A DNA stretch of 64,000 bases from Celeribacter baekdonensis (GTDB taxonomy: Bacteria; Pseudomonadota; Alphaproteobacteria; Rhodobacterales; Rhodobacteraceae). Positions 17,965 to 27,043 of the stretch are shown here, piece by piece. Location of the stretch: positions 186,001-250,000 of the forward strand of contig NZ_FNBL01000003.1 in NCBI RefSeq assembly GCF_900102315.1, in the 5' to 3' direction. The position numbers were made by a program, and so were the translations under genes. The first letter of the stretch is position 1. Each line of letters starts with the position of its first letter. The notes below the pieces were generated by a model. That model searched no databases. It saw nothing but the letters and a program-made list of their open reading frames with translations, and had not been told where the DNA came from.

Positions 17965-19569
17965 GGCGGGGTTTTTGAGCCGATAATCCAATTTCGGACG
18001 GCTCAGGCCCAACAGGCGGGCGGCGGCGGAGACATTGCCATCGGCGTCCGTCACCGCGCGTTGTTCGATCCGCGACACCAATGTGTCTAGGCCGATCCCC
18101 GCTTCAAAGATCGGCACAAGCTGATCCCAAAGCTCAGCAAAATCATCCTCGCCCTGCGACAGCGATGGTGCCGAAGGCTGCGGATCAAGCCGTGCGGAGT
18201 CGAGATCGTTGCGGTCAATCATGGGCGGCGCGTCGGCACAGAGCGCAGCGCGCATCAATGTTGCACGCAATTCTGGCAGGTTTCCCGGCCAGGCGGCGGT
18301 GCGGATGAGGGCTTTTGCCTCTTCGGTGAGCGCAGGCGCCTCGGCGCCCGGTTTTGGGCGCATCTGGGTCAGATAACACCCTGCCAGATCGGCAATGTCA
18401 TCCGGGCGCGCGGACAGCGGTGGCATCGTGACCGGCAGGACAGAGAGGGCGTATATCAACTCGGATCGCAGCGCCGTGTCGCGCCGCAACAGTCGCAGCG
18501 GCAGATGTGATAACCCGATGACAAGAAGGTTTTCAGGGGGGATACCATCGGTTTTGATCATGTCGATCAAAGCCACCTGAAGATCATCGGTCAATGCGTC
18601 GATCCCCTCGATGATCAGCGTCTGCCCGCGCGCGCCGGGGGCGGATATGGTTTGGCGCAAACTGTCCAAAAGCGCGGGCAACCGGGGCGATGTGGCGTGA
18701 CAACGGTGGGGCTTGCCGTGGCCGAACCGTGCGACGTGAAGCCAATCCGCGGCCATGCGACAGCCCGCCCCCTCAGGCCCGGTGATCAGCGCATTCAATC
18801 CGGCATGGGCAATTTTTTCAAGTTCGTGACGTATAGGGGCGACAACCCTGTCTTCCAACCGCGTGCCGCCCATCGGCTCGGCCTTGCCCGCAGCCTTTCG
18901 GAGGCGAGAAGGCATTTCGGCCCGATTGACCAAGACCTCATCCAGGAACATCCGCACAAACGGTTCGTCCTTGCCCCACCCGTCCACGGTCTTGCCCACC
19001 ACACGACAGGATTTGTCACCCATCGCTGCACAGCTCACCTCTTTATAGAGCACGAGTTTGCGGAAAAAGACGCTGGCGTAGCCTGCGGCATAGCCGGTTT
19101 GGGCCCAACACACCGGGGCAAGCGCGCGCCCGTGGCGACGTTGGTATTCGACGGCTTCGACGGATTGATGCCACAGAAAATCACCGGAAAACCGATCTGT
19201 TTTGAAATCAAAATCGTTGTGCAGTGTCTCCACCCGCACCGTGCCCGTCACCATATGCAGTCGCGTCCCGGCGGTGAACGCGTCGCCAATGTCCAGATTG
19301 GGCCAGCCTTGGCGAATGAATTCCGCGTCCTCACGCCCGTTGCGATAGCCCAGGCGCATCATCAAAACCTTGGCCTCGTGTTCGCCGAACCGGCGGACCA
19401 ATTCGTCCTGAAGATCGGCGCCAAAGGTCGCGCGAGACAGCACCATCCGCGCGCCATGCAGTTCAATCGCGCCTTTCGAGGGGCTGAACTCAAGCGTGTC
19501 GATCAGGTCCGCCAGAGTTGGGCGGCCGCCACGGTGCAGGAGTGTTTCTTCGTCATTTGGTGTTTTCAT
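17962..19569 (-). CDS. XylR/DmpR-like phenol-sensor regulator with degenerate AAA+ domain
   Basis: A 535-aa protein built like aromatic-responsive sigma-54 activators: XylR-N domain (about 20-120), V4R domain (about 140-200), AAA+ region (about 245-460) and a Fis-type helix-turn-helix at the end (VSAAARLLGLSRPKLDYRL). Counterparts of the MopR/DmpR zinc ligands (Cys154, Glu177, Cys180, Cys188) and phenol contacts (His105, Trp133) are in place. The ATPase is damaged: Walker A reads GPEGAGCR without its Lys, Walker B reads LIIEGID, and no GAFTGA loop is visible. It may therefore act without sigma-54 remodelling. Divergent from the cupin gene, which it probably controls. Confidence 0.85.
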   Translation of the reverse strand: MKTPNDEETLLHRGGRPTLADLIDTLEFSPSKGAIELHGARMVLSRATFGADLQDELVRRFGEHEAKVLMMRLGYRNGREDAEFIRQGWPNLDIGDAFTAGTRLHMVTGTVRVETLHNDFDFKTDRFSGDFLWHQSVEAVEYQRRHGRALAPVCWAQTGYAAGYASVFFRKLVLYKEVSCAAMGDKSCRVVGKTVDGWGKDEPFVRMFLDEVLVNRAEMPSRLRKAAGKAEPMGGTRLEDRVVAPIRHELEKIAHAGLNALITGPEGAGCRMAADWLHVARFGHGKPHRCHATSPRLPALLDSLRQTISAPGARGQTLIIEGIDALTDDLQVALIDMIKTDGIPPENLLVIGLSHLPLRLLRRDTALRSELIYALSVLPVTMPPLSARPDDIADLAGCYLTQMRPKPGAEAPALTEEAKALIRTAAWPGNLPELRATLMRAALCADAPPMIDRNDLDSARLDPQPSAPSLSQGEDDFAELWDQLVPIFEAGIGLDTLVSRIEQRAVTDADGNVSAAARLLGLSRPKLDYRLKNPA

Positions 19570-19807
19570 GATGAGATATTACGTAAATGATAAAGTTATT
19601 TCACTATATAATTAATCTGCAGCGCAGAAAGGCTGCGACATTCTGGCACAAACCCAAGTTTTTATCGCAGGTAACCCCATGACATAAATCGCAATTCCTG
19701 CTCATTTTGCCCGTGCTGCAAAGCGGCGTAAATTATTTGCTTTGACGCATATCCTCCCGACCGATCTGTTGAGTGCTGCCCTTGAAAACGGGCGAAAGGG
19801 AGGACCT
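19570..19807. promoter_or_regulatory. AT-rich divergent control region
   Basis: This 238-base region separates the phenol sensor from the cupin-SDR-transporter operon. Its sensor-proximal half is AT-rich (TTATTTCACTATATAATT near 19594-19611). I could not find a good -24/-12 sigma-54 promoter (GG-N10-GC), in line with the degenerate ATPase of the regulator. No operator repeat is certain. Confidence 0.4.
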
Positions 19808-20323
19808 ATGATACAGCAAAACCTTATCACGAAACTGCCCCCGGAGCCGCATGAGGCGATGATCAATCGCTTTGGCAAAGAGGGGGCTTTCATCCCCGGA
19901 GATGACAAAAATAACCCTTGGGTGCCGTTTGGCGACAGTGCCGCGATCAAACATCTGGCCTTTGATGTGCGCAGCAATTCGGTGGCCAATATTCTTTGGG
20001 TCAAAGGCGGCGGACGGATCGGCACGCACAAACACCGCGGCGTTGTCTCGGCGGTCACATTGGAGGGCTCTTGGGGTTACTACGAATACGACTGGATTTC
20101 TCGTCCGGGCGATTTTGTTTATGAATTGCCGGGCACGGCGCATACGCTCTATTCCGACGATCCCAATGGCATGAAAGCGCTGTTTTGGATCAACGGGGCG
20201 ATCGAATTTTTTGACGATGAGGCCAAGTATGATTTCACGGCGGATGTGTTTTGGTTCATCGACCATTACGTCAAGCATTGTGAGGCCAATGGCCTAGAGA
20301 TCAACAAAGATATGTTCATCTGA
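19808..20323 (+). CDS. cupin dioxygenase, 2,4'-dihydroxyacetophenone dioxygenase-like
   Basis: A 171-aa single-cupin protein of the DAD/acetylacetone-dioxygenase type, which uses non-haem Fe(II) and O2 to cut a C-C bond next to a carbonyl. Metal residues are His74 and His76 (GTHKHRG), Glu93 and His112 (PGTAHTLY), nearly the positions known for 2,4'-dihydroxyacetophenone dioxygenase. That enzyme forms 4-hydroxybenzoate and formate. The ATG at 19808 follows GGGAGGACCT. It heads the operon with an SDR and Liv-type importer, opposite a phenol-sensing regulator. A hydroxyacetophenone-like substrate is inferred. Confidence 0.85.
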   Translation: MIQQNLITKLPPEPHEAMINRFGKEGAFIPGDDKNNPWVPFGDSAAIKHLAFDVRSNSVANILWVKGGGRIGTHKHRGVVSAVTLEGSWGYYEYDWISRPGDFVYELPGTAHTLYSDDPNGMKALFWINGAIEFFDDEAKYDFTADVFWFIDHYVKHCEANGLEINKDMFI

Positions 20324-20351
20324 TCCTGCGGGACCGAAGGGAGGAGACCGC

Positions 20352-21188
20352 ATGTCTTTGGAGAGCATGTTCGATGTGGCGGGCAAATCCGTCCTTGTGA
20401 CGGGGGCCGCTTATGGCTTGGGTCGGGCCTATGCCGAGATCATGGCCGCGCAGGGCGCGCATGTGAGTTTGCTTGATCTGAACGCGGATCAGCTTGCGCG
20501 CACCATGGCGGAGATCGCCGCCACAGACCCGCGCGGCACGATCCACGCAGAGGTGGTTGACGTGACCGACCGCGCGGCGATGGATGCGGTGTTTGACACC
20601 GTCTCAGTGCGTCAGGGCGGCATCGACGTGGTGTTTGCCAATGCGGGTGTAGATGCCGGACCGGGGTTTTTGACCCCCGAAGGCCACCGCAACCCGGACG
20701 GCGAGATCGACAATCTCGATGACGCCCATTGGGATAAGGTGATCGGGATCAATCTGACCTCGATCTACTACACGATGAAACTCGCCGCCCGGCACATGAA
20801 ACGGCAAGGGCGCGGCGGGGCGATCATCGCCACCTCGTCAATCGCGGCCTTTTATGTCGATGGCATCGTCGGCACGCCCTACATGCCCGCAAAGGCCGGG
20901 GTCAGCCATCTGGTCAAACAGTTGGCGATGGAGCTTGGGCGCTACGGCATCCGCGTCAATGCGATCTGTCCGGGGCCGTTCATCACCAATATTGCCGGGG
21001 GGCGGATGGCGAATGTGGAGGATCGTCAGGCCTTTGTGCGCTGGTCCTGTCTGGGCCGCGTGGCCGAGACCGATGAGATCAAACCACTGGCGCTTTATCT
21101 GGCCTCGAACGCCTCCGGCTATGTCACCGGATCGCAAATGGTGATCGACGGCGGGCTGATCCTGCGCCCCGCGCCGGAAATCGACTGA
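20352..21188 (+). CDS. short-chain dehydrogenase/reductase
   Basis: A 278-aa classical SDR with the NAD(P) motif TGAAYGLGRAY at about residues 17-27, NAG at the expected position (FANAGVDAG), and catalytic Ser plus YMPAK (Tyr-X3-Lys). Asp-rich SLLDLNAD after the second strand favours NAD over NADP. The C-terminal GSQMVIDGGLILRP is standard. It starts 28 bases after the cupin stop with GGGAGGAGACC. It probably oxidises or reduces a side-chain alcohol/ketone of the aromatic substrate, for example making the ketone that the cupin cleaves. Confidence 0.92.
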   Translation: MSLESMFDVAGKSVLVTGAAYGLGRAYAEIMAAQGAHVSLLDLNADQLARTMAEIAATDPRGTIHAEVVDVTDRAAMDAVFDTVSVRQGGIDVVFANAGVDAGPGFLTPEGHRNPDGEIDNLDDAHWDKVIGINLTSIYYTMKLAARHMKRQGRGGAIIATSSIAAFYVDGIVGTPYMPAKAGVSHLVKQLAMELGRYGIRVNAICPGPFITNIAGGRMANVEDRQAFVRWSCLGRVAETDEIKPLALYLASNASGYVTGSQMVIDGGLILRPAPEID

Positions 21189-21301
21189 CCAAGGCGTGCG
21201 GCCCGCAGAGGCCGCTCACACAGCACGACACAGCACAGGCGTCACGACCAAGGGCTTGGAGGAGCCCTGTGATGCGCAAGAAACCCAAGGGAGGACCTAA
21301 C

Positions 21302-22600
21302 ATGACACTGAACATCCATCCGCACAGCCATCTTGACCGGCGCAGCCTGCTTAAGGGATTGGGGGCGGTCACCGCCGCCACCATCGCACTGCCCCATGCA
21401 GCACGGGCCAAGGGCGCAAAGACCATCAAGATCGGTGTGATCAGCCCAATGACCGGACCGCTGTCGCTGTTTGGCGACACCGATGACTACACCGTCACCA
21501 AGATCATGGATCTGGTCAAAGACGGGATCGAGATCGGCGGCGAGACCTATAATGTCGAAATCCTGCTGCGCGATGCGCAATCAAACCCAAACAAAGCCGC
21601 CGAGCTTGCCGGTGATTTGATCCTCAATGACGAGGTGCATTTCATGTTGCCCGCCTCGGCCACGGACATCAACAACCCGACCGCAGATCAGTGTGAACTC
21701 TACGGCGTGCCTTGTATCTCGTCGAATTCGCCATGGCAGGCCTTTGTCATGCCGCGTGGTGGCGCCGAACAGCCGTTTGATTGGACCTATCATTTCTTTT
21801 GGGGCCTTGAGGATGTGTTGGGCACCTTCACCGGCATGTGGAAATCCATCGACACCAACGGCAAGGTCGGGATGCTGTTCCCGCGCAACGCCGATGGTGA
21901 AACCTGGGGCAGCGACGAATACGGTCTGCCGCCTGCCGTGCGTGCCGCGGGCTTTGACGCCTTCGCGCCCTCGATGTTTGAACCGCGCACAAATGATTTC
22001 TCCGCACAGATCGCAGAGTTCAAAAAGAACGAATGCGAGATTGTGGGGGGCATCACCTATGTCGCCGATCTCAAAACCTTTATCACCCAGTGCAACCAAC
22101 AAAACTATCACCCCAAAGTGGTGACCGTGGCGGCCGCGCTTTTGTTCCCCTCCGGGATCGAAGCGATGGGCGATTTGGGCGTTGGGATGTCCTCGGAAGT
22201 CTGGTGGACGCCTGCCTTCCCCTATGTGTCTTCGCTGACCGGCCAAACCAGCCGCGATATTGCGGACGCCTGGGAGGCGGAAACCGGCAATCAATGGACC
22301 CAGCCTCTGGGCTATGCGCATGCGCTGTGGGAGGTTGTGCTCGACACCCTCAAACGCTCCGTGGACCCGCTGGACCGCGCGGCCAACCGCGATGCGCTCA
22401 AATCCACCGACCTCGCCACGCTTGTCGGCACCATCCGCTTTGGCGATGGCCCGCATCCGAACATTTGCAAAACGCCGATCTTTGGTGGCCAATGGGTCAA
22501 GGGTGAAACATGGCCGTTTGATCTTAAGATTGTGGACACGTCGCTTCATCCCGATGTGCTTCAACCCGAAGCGGCGATGCTCCCGCTGGACTGGTCATAA
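21302..22600 (+). CDS. ABC transporter substrate-binding protein, branched-chain-amino-acid (LivK-like) type
   Basis: A 432-aa periplasmic binding protein with a twin-arginine leader (DRRSLLKGLGAVTAATIALP, AxA end ARA). The mature part starts with KTIKIGVISPMTGPLSLFGD, typical of type I periplasmic-binding (Peripla_BP_6) proteins. These families also import aromatic acids and phenylpropanoids in alphaproteobacteria, which suits the neighbouring dioxygenase. AAGGGAGGACCTAAC precedes the ATG. It is followed at once by two ATPases and two permeases of the same system. Confidence 0.92.
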   Translation: MTLNIHPHSHLDRRSLLKGLGAVTAATIALPHAARAKGAKTIKIGVISPMTGPLSLFGDTDDYTVTKIMDLVKDGIEIGGETYNVEILLRDAQSNPNKAAELAGDLILNDEVHFMLPASATDINNPTADQCELYGVPCISSNSPWQAFVMPRGGAEQPFDWTYHFFWGLEDVLGTFTGMWKSIDTNGKVGMLFPRNADGETWGSDEYGLPPAVRAAGFDAFAPSMFEPRTNDFSAQIAEFKKNECEIVGGITYVADLKTFITQCNQQNYHPKVVTVAAALLFPSGIEAMGDLGVGMSSEVWWTPAFPYVSSLTGQTSRDIADAWEAETGNQWTQPLGYAHALWEVVLDTLKRSVDPLDRAANRDALKSTDLATLVGTIRFGDGPHPNICKTPIFGGQWVKGETWPFDLKIVDTSLHPDVLQPEAAMLPLDWS

Positions 22601-22609
22601 GGCGCAGCC

Positions 22610-23338
22610 ATGACAGATCAGGCGATTTTGTCAGCGAAAGGGCTGACCAAGCGCTTCGGCGCACTCACCGTGGTGGAAGACGTCAGTTTTGACGTTGGCC
22701 GCGGTGAGGTGCTGGGCATTCTCGGGCCGAATGGCGCGGGAAAAACCACGTTGTTCAACCTGATCAGTGGCGATTTGGCCGCGAATGGCGGGGAGCTGTC
22801 TTTGGATGGCTCTCCGCTGCGGGCCGAGCCGCCGTTCAAACGCTGCAAACGTGGGATTGGGCGCACCTATCAGGTGCCCCAACCCTTTGGCGCGATGACA
22901 GCCTTTGAAAACCTGTTGGTGCCGGCAATGATGAGTGCGCGGATGAGCGAGGCGGAGGCCAATGACCATTGCGCCGAGGTGCTGCGTGACTGCGGCCTGT
23001 TGCCCTATGCCAACACGGCGGCGGGCAGCCTGACGTTGTTGAACCGCAAACGGCTTGAACTGGCGCGCGCGCTTGCGGGGCGGCCCAAACTTTTGCTGCT
23101 CGACGAGATCGCGGGCGGTTTGACCGAAGCGGAAGGCGCCGAACTGGTCGACTTGGTGCGCCGGGTGCGCGACCAAGGGGTGACCATCATTTGGATTGAA
23201 CATGTGCTGCACGCGCTGATGGCGGTGGCGAACCGGGTCATAGTGCTCAACTTTGGCGTCAAAATCGCCGAAGGCACCCCCGACGCCGTCATGAAAGACG
23301 CCGAGGTGCAGCGCGTATACATGGGGATCGAAGCATGA
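22610..23338 (+). CDS. livG: Liv-type ABC transporter ATP-binding protein
   Basis: A 242-aa ATPase with Walker A GPNGAGKTT (about residues 39-47), Walker B LLLLDEIAGGL and the switch His in WIEHVLHAL. The signature region reads SLTLLNRKRLELARAL rather than LSGGQ, a relaxed form common in LivG. It energises import together with the LivF-like partner, which overlaps its end by four bases. Nothing appears damaged. Confidence 0.93.
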   Translation: MTDQAILSAKGLTKRFGALTVVEDVSFDVGRGEVLGILGPNGAGKTTLFNLISGDLAANGGELSLDGSPLRAEPPFKRCKRGIGRTYQVPQPFGAMTAFENLLVPAMMSARMSEAEANDHCAEVLRDCGLLPYANTAAGSLTLLNRKRLELARALAGRPKLLLLDEIAGGLTEAEGAELVDLVRRVRDQGVTIIWIEHVLHALMAVANRVIVLNFGVKIAEGTPDAVMKDAEVQRVYMGIEA

Positions 23339-24069
23339 GTGACACACCCATTTTATCGACGCATGGCCTCACAGGAGGCTACGGCGATTTTCAGGCGCTG
23401 TTTGGCATCGACATGCACATTGATGCGGGCGAGGTCGTTGCCCTGATTGGTGCGAACGGAGCCGGGAAATCGACGCTCTTGAAATCCATTTTCGGCCTCT
23501 TGCCGGTGGGTCGGGATATGGTGAAATTCGAGGGCAACTCTGTTGGCGGCACACCCGCCCATATGATGGTTCGGCGCGGCATCGCCATGGTGCCCGAAGG
23601 ACGCAGGCTTTTTGTTGGCATGACGGTCGAGGAAAACCTGCGCATCGCGATTGACAATGCGCGCCTGCCGGAAGGCGAGGGGCCATGGACCCGCGAGCAC
23701 CTGTTCGATCTGTTCCCGATCCTGCGCGAAAAGCGGCGTCAACCGATTGAGGATCTGTCCGGCGGACAACAGCAAATGGTCGCCATTTCGCGCGCGCTTT
23801 TGTGCCAGCCCAAGGTGCTGTTGTGCGACGAGATCAGCCTTGGTCTTGCGCCCAAAGTGATCCGTGAGATTTACGAAATCCTCCCGGAAATCAGCGCATT
23901 CGGCACCGCTATTGTATTGGTTGAACAAGATGTCGGCCTCGCGCGGGAGGCCTCAAATCGCCTGTATTGTATGCTCGAAGGACGCATCACATTGACCGGT
24001 ATCTCGAATGACATCCCCCGCGATGCCATCGCGGCGGCTTATTTTGGAGCGTCTCATGCAGTGGCTTGA
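23335..24069 (+). CDS. livF: Liv-type ABC transporter ATP-binding protein
   Basis: A 244-aa ATPase: Walker A GANGAGKST, canonical signature LSGGQQQM, Walker B VLLCDEISLGL and switch His region VLVEQDVGLA (Gln/Asp variant usual in LivF). It overlaps livG by ATGA and the following permease start lies 14 bases inside its 3' end, so the genes are translationally coupled. It forms the ATPase dimer with LivG. Confidence 0.93.
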   Translation: MSDTPILSTHGLTGGYGDFQALFGIDMHIDAGEVVALIGANGAGKSTLLKSIFGLLPVGRDMVKFEGNSVGGTPAHMMVRRGIAMVPEGRRLFVGMTVEENLRIAIDNARLPEGEGPWTREHLFDLFPILREKRRQPIEDLSGGQQQMVAISRALLCQPKVLLCDEISLGLAPKVIREIYEILPEISAFGTAIVLVEQDVGLAREASNRLYCMLEGRITLTGISNDIPRDAIAAAYFGASHAVA

Positions 24070-24916
24070 TGCAGTGATCCAAGGCGTCCTTTTGGGCGGA
24101 ATGTATGCGCAATATGCGCTGGGCATGGCGTTGATGTTTGGCGTGATGCGGATCGTCAATATCGCCCATGGCGATGTGATGATCCTGTTGTCTCTGATCG
24201 CCGTCTCATTGGCCGGGGTGCTGCCGTTTGGCAATCTTGGGCTGATCGTCGTGATCGTGCCGATTGCGGTGGTGATCGGGTGGATCTTGCAAAAATTCAT
24301 CCTCAACAAAGTGGTCGGGGCCGATCCTTTGCCCTCGCTTATTGCCACCTTCGGCCTGTCCATCGCTTTGCAAAATTTCATGTTGGAGATTTGGTCGGCG
24401 GACACGCGCAGCCTGCCCAATTCCGACATCGCCAGCGCGAGTTTTCAGATCGGTTCGATCTATGTCGGCCTCTTGCCGGTGATCGTTTTGATCACGGCCC
24501 TCGTGCTGACTGGCGGTTTGGACGCAGTGCTGCGGTTTTCGCGCTTTGGCCGGGGCCTGCGCGCCGCCGCCGCCGACACAGAAGCCGCCGCGATGACCGG
24601 GGTCGATCCCAAACGCATCTATGCGATCGCCACAGCCATTGCCGTTGGCATTCTGGGGCTGGCCGCCGTGTTTGCCGCATTGCGGGCCACGGTGTCGCCC
24701 TCTGATGGCTCGGCTCAGCTGATCTACGCGTTTGAAGCGGTGATCATCGGCGGCATGGGGTCGGTCTGGGGGGCGTTTCTGGGTGCGATGGTGCTTGGCG
24801 TGGCTCAGGCCATTGGCCTTCGGATTGATCCGGGCTTGGGCATTCTTTTCGGACATCTCGTCTTTCTCGCGGTGCTGGCCACACGGCCCGAAGGCATCAT
24901 GGCGCGCAAAAAATGA
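24056..24916 (+). CDS. livH: Liv-type ABC transporter permease
   Basis: A 286-aa inner-membrane permease with about eight hydrophobic segments. The N-terminal QGVLLGGMYAQYALGMALMFGVMR and the NIAHGD motif are diagnostic for LivH-like permeases, and the AIIGGMGSVWG-like segment (EAVIIGGMGSVWGAFLGA) marks the coupling region. The ATG at 24056 has GGAGC upstream and overlaps livF. Partner permease follows directly. Confidence 0.93.
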   Translation: MQWLDAVIQGVLLGGMYAQYALGMALMFGVMRIVNIAHGDVMILLSLIAVSLAGVLPFGNLGLIVVIVPIAVVIGWILQKFILNKVVGADPLPSLIATFGLSIALQNFMLEIWSADTRSLPNSDIASASFQIGSIYVGLLPVIVLITALVLTGGLDAVLRFSRFGRGLRAAAADTEAAAMTGVDPKRIYAIATAIAVGILGLAAVFAALRATVSPSDGSAQLIYAFEAVIIGGMGSVWGAFLGAMVLGVAQAIGLRIDPGLGILFGHLVFLAVLATRPEGIMARKK

Positions 24917-24927
24917 GGCAGGGACCT

Positions 24928-25938
24928 ATGACATCAAAAACACATCACACCGAGGTCGTCCGCGCAACCCGATCCAGCCGGATCGCCATGACGCTGTGCC
25001 TCGCTCTTCTCTTGGCCCTCATCGCCATGCCGTGGTGGGCCAGTTCGGGCAATATCCGCTGGGCCATCGAACTGTCGTGCTACATCGCCATCGCGCAGAT
25101 GTGGAACTTGCTTGCGGGCTATGCCGGGCTGGTCTCCGTCGGCCAACAGGCCTTTATCGGCGTCTCGGGCTATCTGCTTTTCGTTCTGGCGCAGAATTTT
25201 GGCGTGAACCCTTTTGTTGCCGTCCTTCTGTCGCTGATTGCGCCTGCGATTTTGGCGGTGCCGACCTACCTGTTGCTGCGGCGACTGGACGGGCCGTATT
25301 TCGCCATCGGCACATGGGTCGTGGCCGAAGCGGTGCGGTTGGCGACCTCGAACATTGATTATGTCAATGCGGGGGCTGGTCTGACCTTGCGGGTGATGAC
25401 CCAGTACAGCCAGCATGAGCGCGAGGTTGGCTTTGTCCTCCTCTGTGCGCTCTTGCTGCTCACCACCATCGGCGGCAGCTATTGGTTGTTGCGCTCACGC
25501 ATCGGGCTTGCACTGACGGCGATGCGTGACAATCCGGTGGCCGCCGCCAGCCAGGGCGTGAATGTCGGTCGGCTGCGGTTCTATATCTTTATCGCGGCGG
25601 CGGTCGGCACGGGCTTTGCCGGGGCGATTTATTATATGGCGCAGCTCAGGATCACACCCTCGGCGGGCTTTGATCCTTTTTGGGGCTCGATGTCGATTTT
25701 CATCGTCATGGTGGGCGGCATTGGCGCAATTGAGGGCGTGTTGATTGGTGCGTTGATCTATTTCCTCGCCGACCGCCTGTTTGGCGAATTTGGCTCGGCC
25801 TATTTGATCGTGCTGGGTCTGCTCACCTTGGTGATTGCGCTCTACGCGCGGGGCGGGGTCTGGGGCCTGATGCAAAAATGGGGAGACCACGCGTGGTTCC
25901 CCGTCCGGCGCAAATTGATCGTGGAGGACACCCCATGA
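24928..25938 (+). CDS. livM: Liv-type ABC transporter permease
   Basis: A 336-aa multi-spanning permease with LivM hallmarks: LLAGYAGLVSVGQQAFIGVSGY near the start, RSRIGLALTAMRDNPVAA in the cytoplasmic loop, and a C-terminal VMVGGIGAIEG segment. AGGGA precedes the ATG at 24928. An earlier ATG at 24913 overlaps livH but lacks a site. Its stop overlaps the alcohol dehydrogenase start (ATGA), so that enzyme is in the same operon. Confidence 0.92.
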   Translation: MTSKTHHTEVVRATRSSRIAMTLCLALLLALIAMPWWASSGNIRWAIELSCYIAIAQMWNLLAGYAGLVSVGQQAFIGVSGYLLFVLAQNFGVNPFVAVLLSLIAPAILAVPTYLLLRRLDGPYFAIGTWVVAEAVRLATSNIDYVNAGAGLTLRVMTQYSQHEREVGFVLLCALLLLTTIGGSYWLLRSRIGLALTAMRDNPVAAASQGVNVGRLRFYIFIAAAVGTGFAGAIYYMAQLRITPSAGFDPFWGSMSIFIVMVGGIGAIEGVLIGALIYFLADRLFGEFGSAYLIVLGLLTLVIALYARGGVWGLMQKWGDHAWFPVRRKLIVEDTP

Positions 25939-26951
25939 AGGCCGCCGTTTTCAAGGCTTTGGGCCAACCGCTTTGCGTCAATGAGGTGCCACAGCCCGAA
26001 GCGGGGTGGGGGCAGGTGCTGCTTAAAATTTGCCGGTGCGGCATCTGTGGTTCGGATTTGCACATGACCGAAGACGCCACCTTTGGCCTTCAGGGCGGCG
26101 AGGTGATTGGTCATGAGTTTTCAGGCGAAGTGATCGACGTGGGCGCAGGTGTGACCCACCTCAAACCCGGCGATCACGTCTCTGCCGCCCCGCTCAAAGG
26201 CTGCGGCACCTGTCCCGCGTGTCAGCGCGGCGAACCGGCGTGGTGTGCAAAGTTTGCCCTCATCGGCGGCGGCTTTGCCGAATATGCGGCGTTGGATGAG
26301 TTCCAGTGTCGCAAGCTGCCGTGGGGCATTTCCGCCACTGACGGCGCTTTGGCCGAACCTCTGGGCGTGGCGTTACATGGGATCATGCGGGCACGGATGC
26401 AGCCGGGGGCGCGGGTGGCAATCGTTGGGGCCGGGGCCATCGGCCTTGCCGTGGCGTTTTGGGCGCGGCGCATGGGCGCGGCGCGCGTCGTCGTGGTCGA
26501 CATGCATGATCACCAACGCGAGCGGGCCATGCAACTTGGCGCGACGGATTTCATCGTCTCAGATCCCGATCTTGCTCACAGACTGACCCAAACCTGTGGC
26601 GGGCCGCCAGAGATGGTGTTTGAATGCGTCGGTAAACCGGGGTTGATTGATCATTGTGTCGACCTTGTCGCGCCTCGGGGCAAGGTTGTTGTGCTGGGGC
26701 TTTGCACCGCCCCCGATCACATGAACAGCTTTCGCGCCATCTCCAAAGAGGTCGAGATCGTGATGTCGGTGTTTTTCAACATGTCAGAGTTTGAAATGGC
26801 GATCCGCGCGCTTGATGCCGGAACCTATGCGCCGCAACATTTGATTTCGGATACGGTGACGCTAGCGGAGATGCCCAAAGCCTTTGAGGCGCTGCGTCAG
26901 CGCACGACCCAATGCAAAGTGATGGTCGATCCAAGCGCCAGTCTCGGCTGA
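25935..26951 (+). CDS. zinc-dependent alcohol dehydrogenase
   Basis: A 338-aa medium-chain dehydrogenase. Catalytic zinc ligands are Cys and His of CGICGSD and GHEFSGEV. The structural zinc cluster is CGTCPACQRGEPAWC, and the Rossmann motif is VGAGAIGLAVA. The start at 25935 follows GTGGAGGACACC and overlaps livM. It is the last gene of the cupin-SDR-importer operon and likely oxidises a side-chain alcohol of the imported aromatic or of its cleavage product. Sorbitol/threonine dehydrogenase homology makes the exact substrate open. Confidence 0.92.
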   Translation: MKAAVFKALGQPLCVNEVPQPEAGWGQVLLKICRCGICGSDLHMTEDATFGLQGGEVIGHEFSGEVIDVGAGVTHLKPGDHVSAAPLKGCGTCPACQRGEPAWCAKFALIGGGFAEYAALDEFQCRKLPWGISATDGALAEPLGVALHGIMRARMQPGARVAIVGAGAIGLAVAFWARRMGAARVVVVDMHDHQRERAMQLGATDFIVSDPDLAHRLTQTCGGPPEMVFECVGKPGLIDHCVDLVAPRGKVVVLGLCTAPDHMNSFRAISKEVEIVMSVFFNMSEFEMAIRALDAGTYAPQHLISDTVTLAEMPKAFEALRQRTTQCKVMVDPSASLG

Positions 26952-27043
26952 CTTAGGAGCGGCGAACCCGGCTGATGCCTCGATGTTGAGTGCGTTAAAC
27001 CGTTGCGCCTTTAACCTGAACCACGGGTTTATGGCGTGGCGCT

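Noticed and set aside
19570-19807. sigma-54 promoter expected next to a XylR-like regulator
   Set aside because: A TGGCAC occurs near 19645 but the GC element is not at the required spacing, so no -24/-12 promoter is annotated.
23312-23322. GTATAC inside livG
   Set aside because: It lies within coding sequence without the flanking palindrome, so it is treated as a chance match and not as part of the proposed regulon.
26994-27014. GTTAAA...TTTAAC hairpin between the alcohol dehydrogenase and lysR
   Set aside because: A six-base AT-rich stem with a GC-rich loop and no U-run is too weak to call a terminator.
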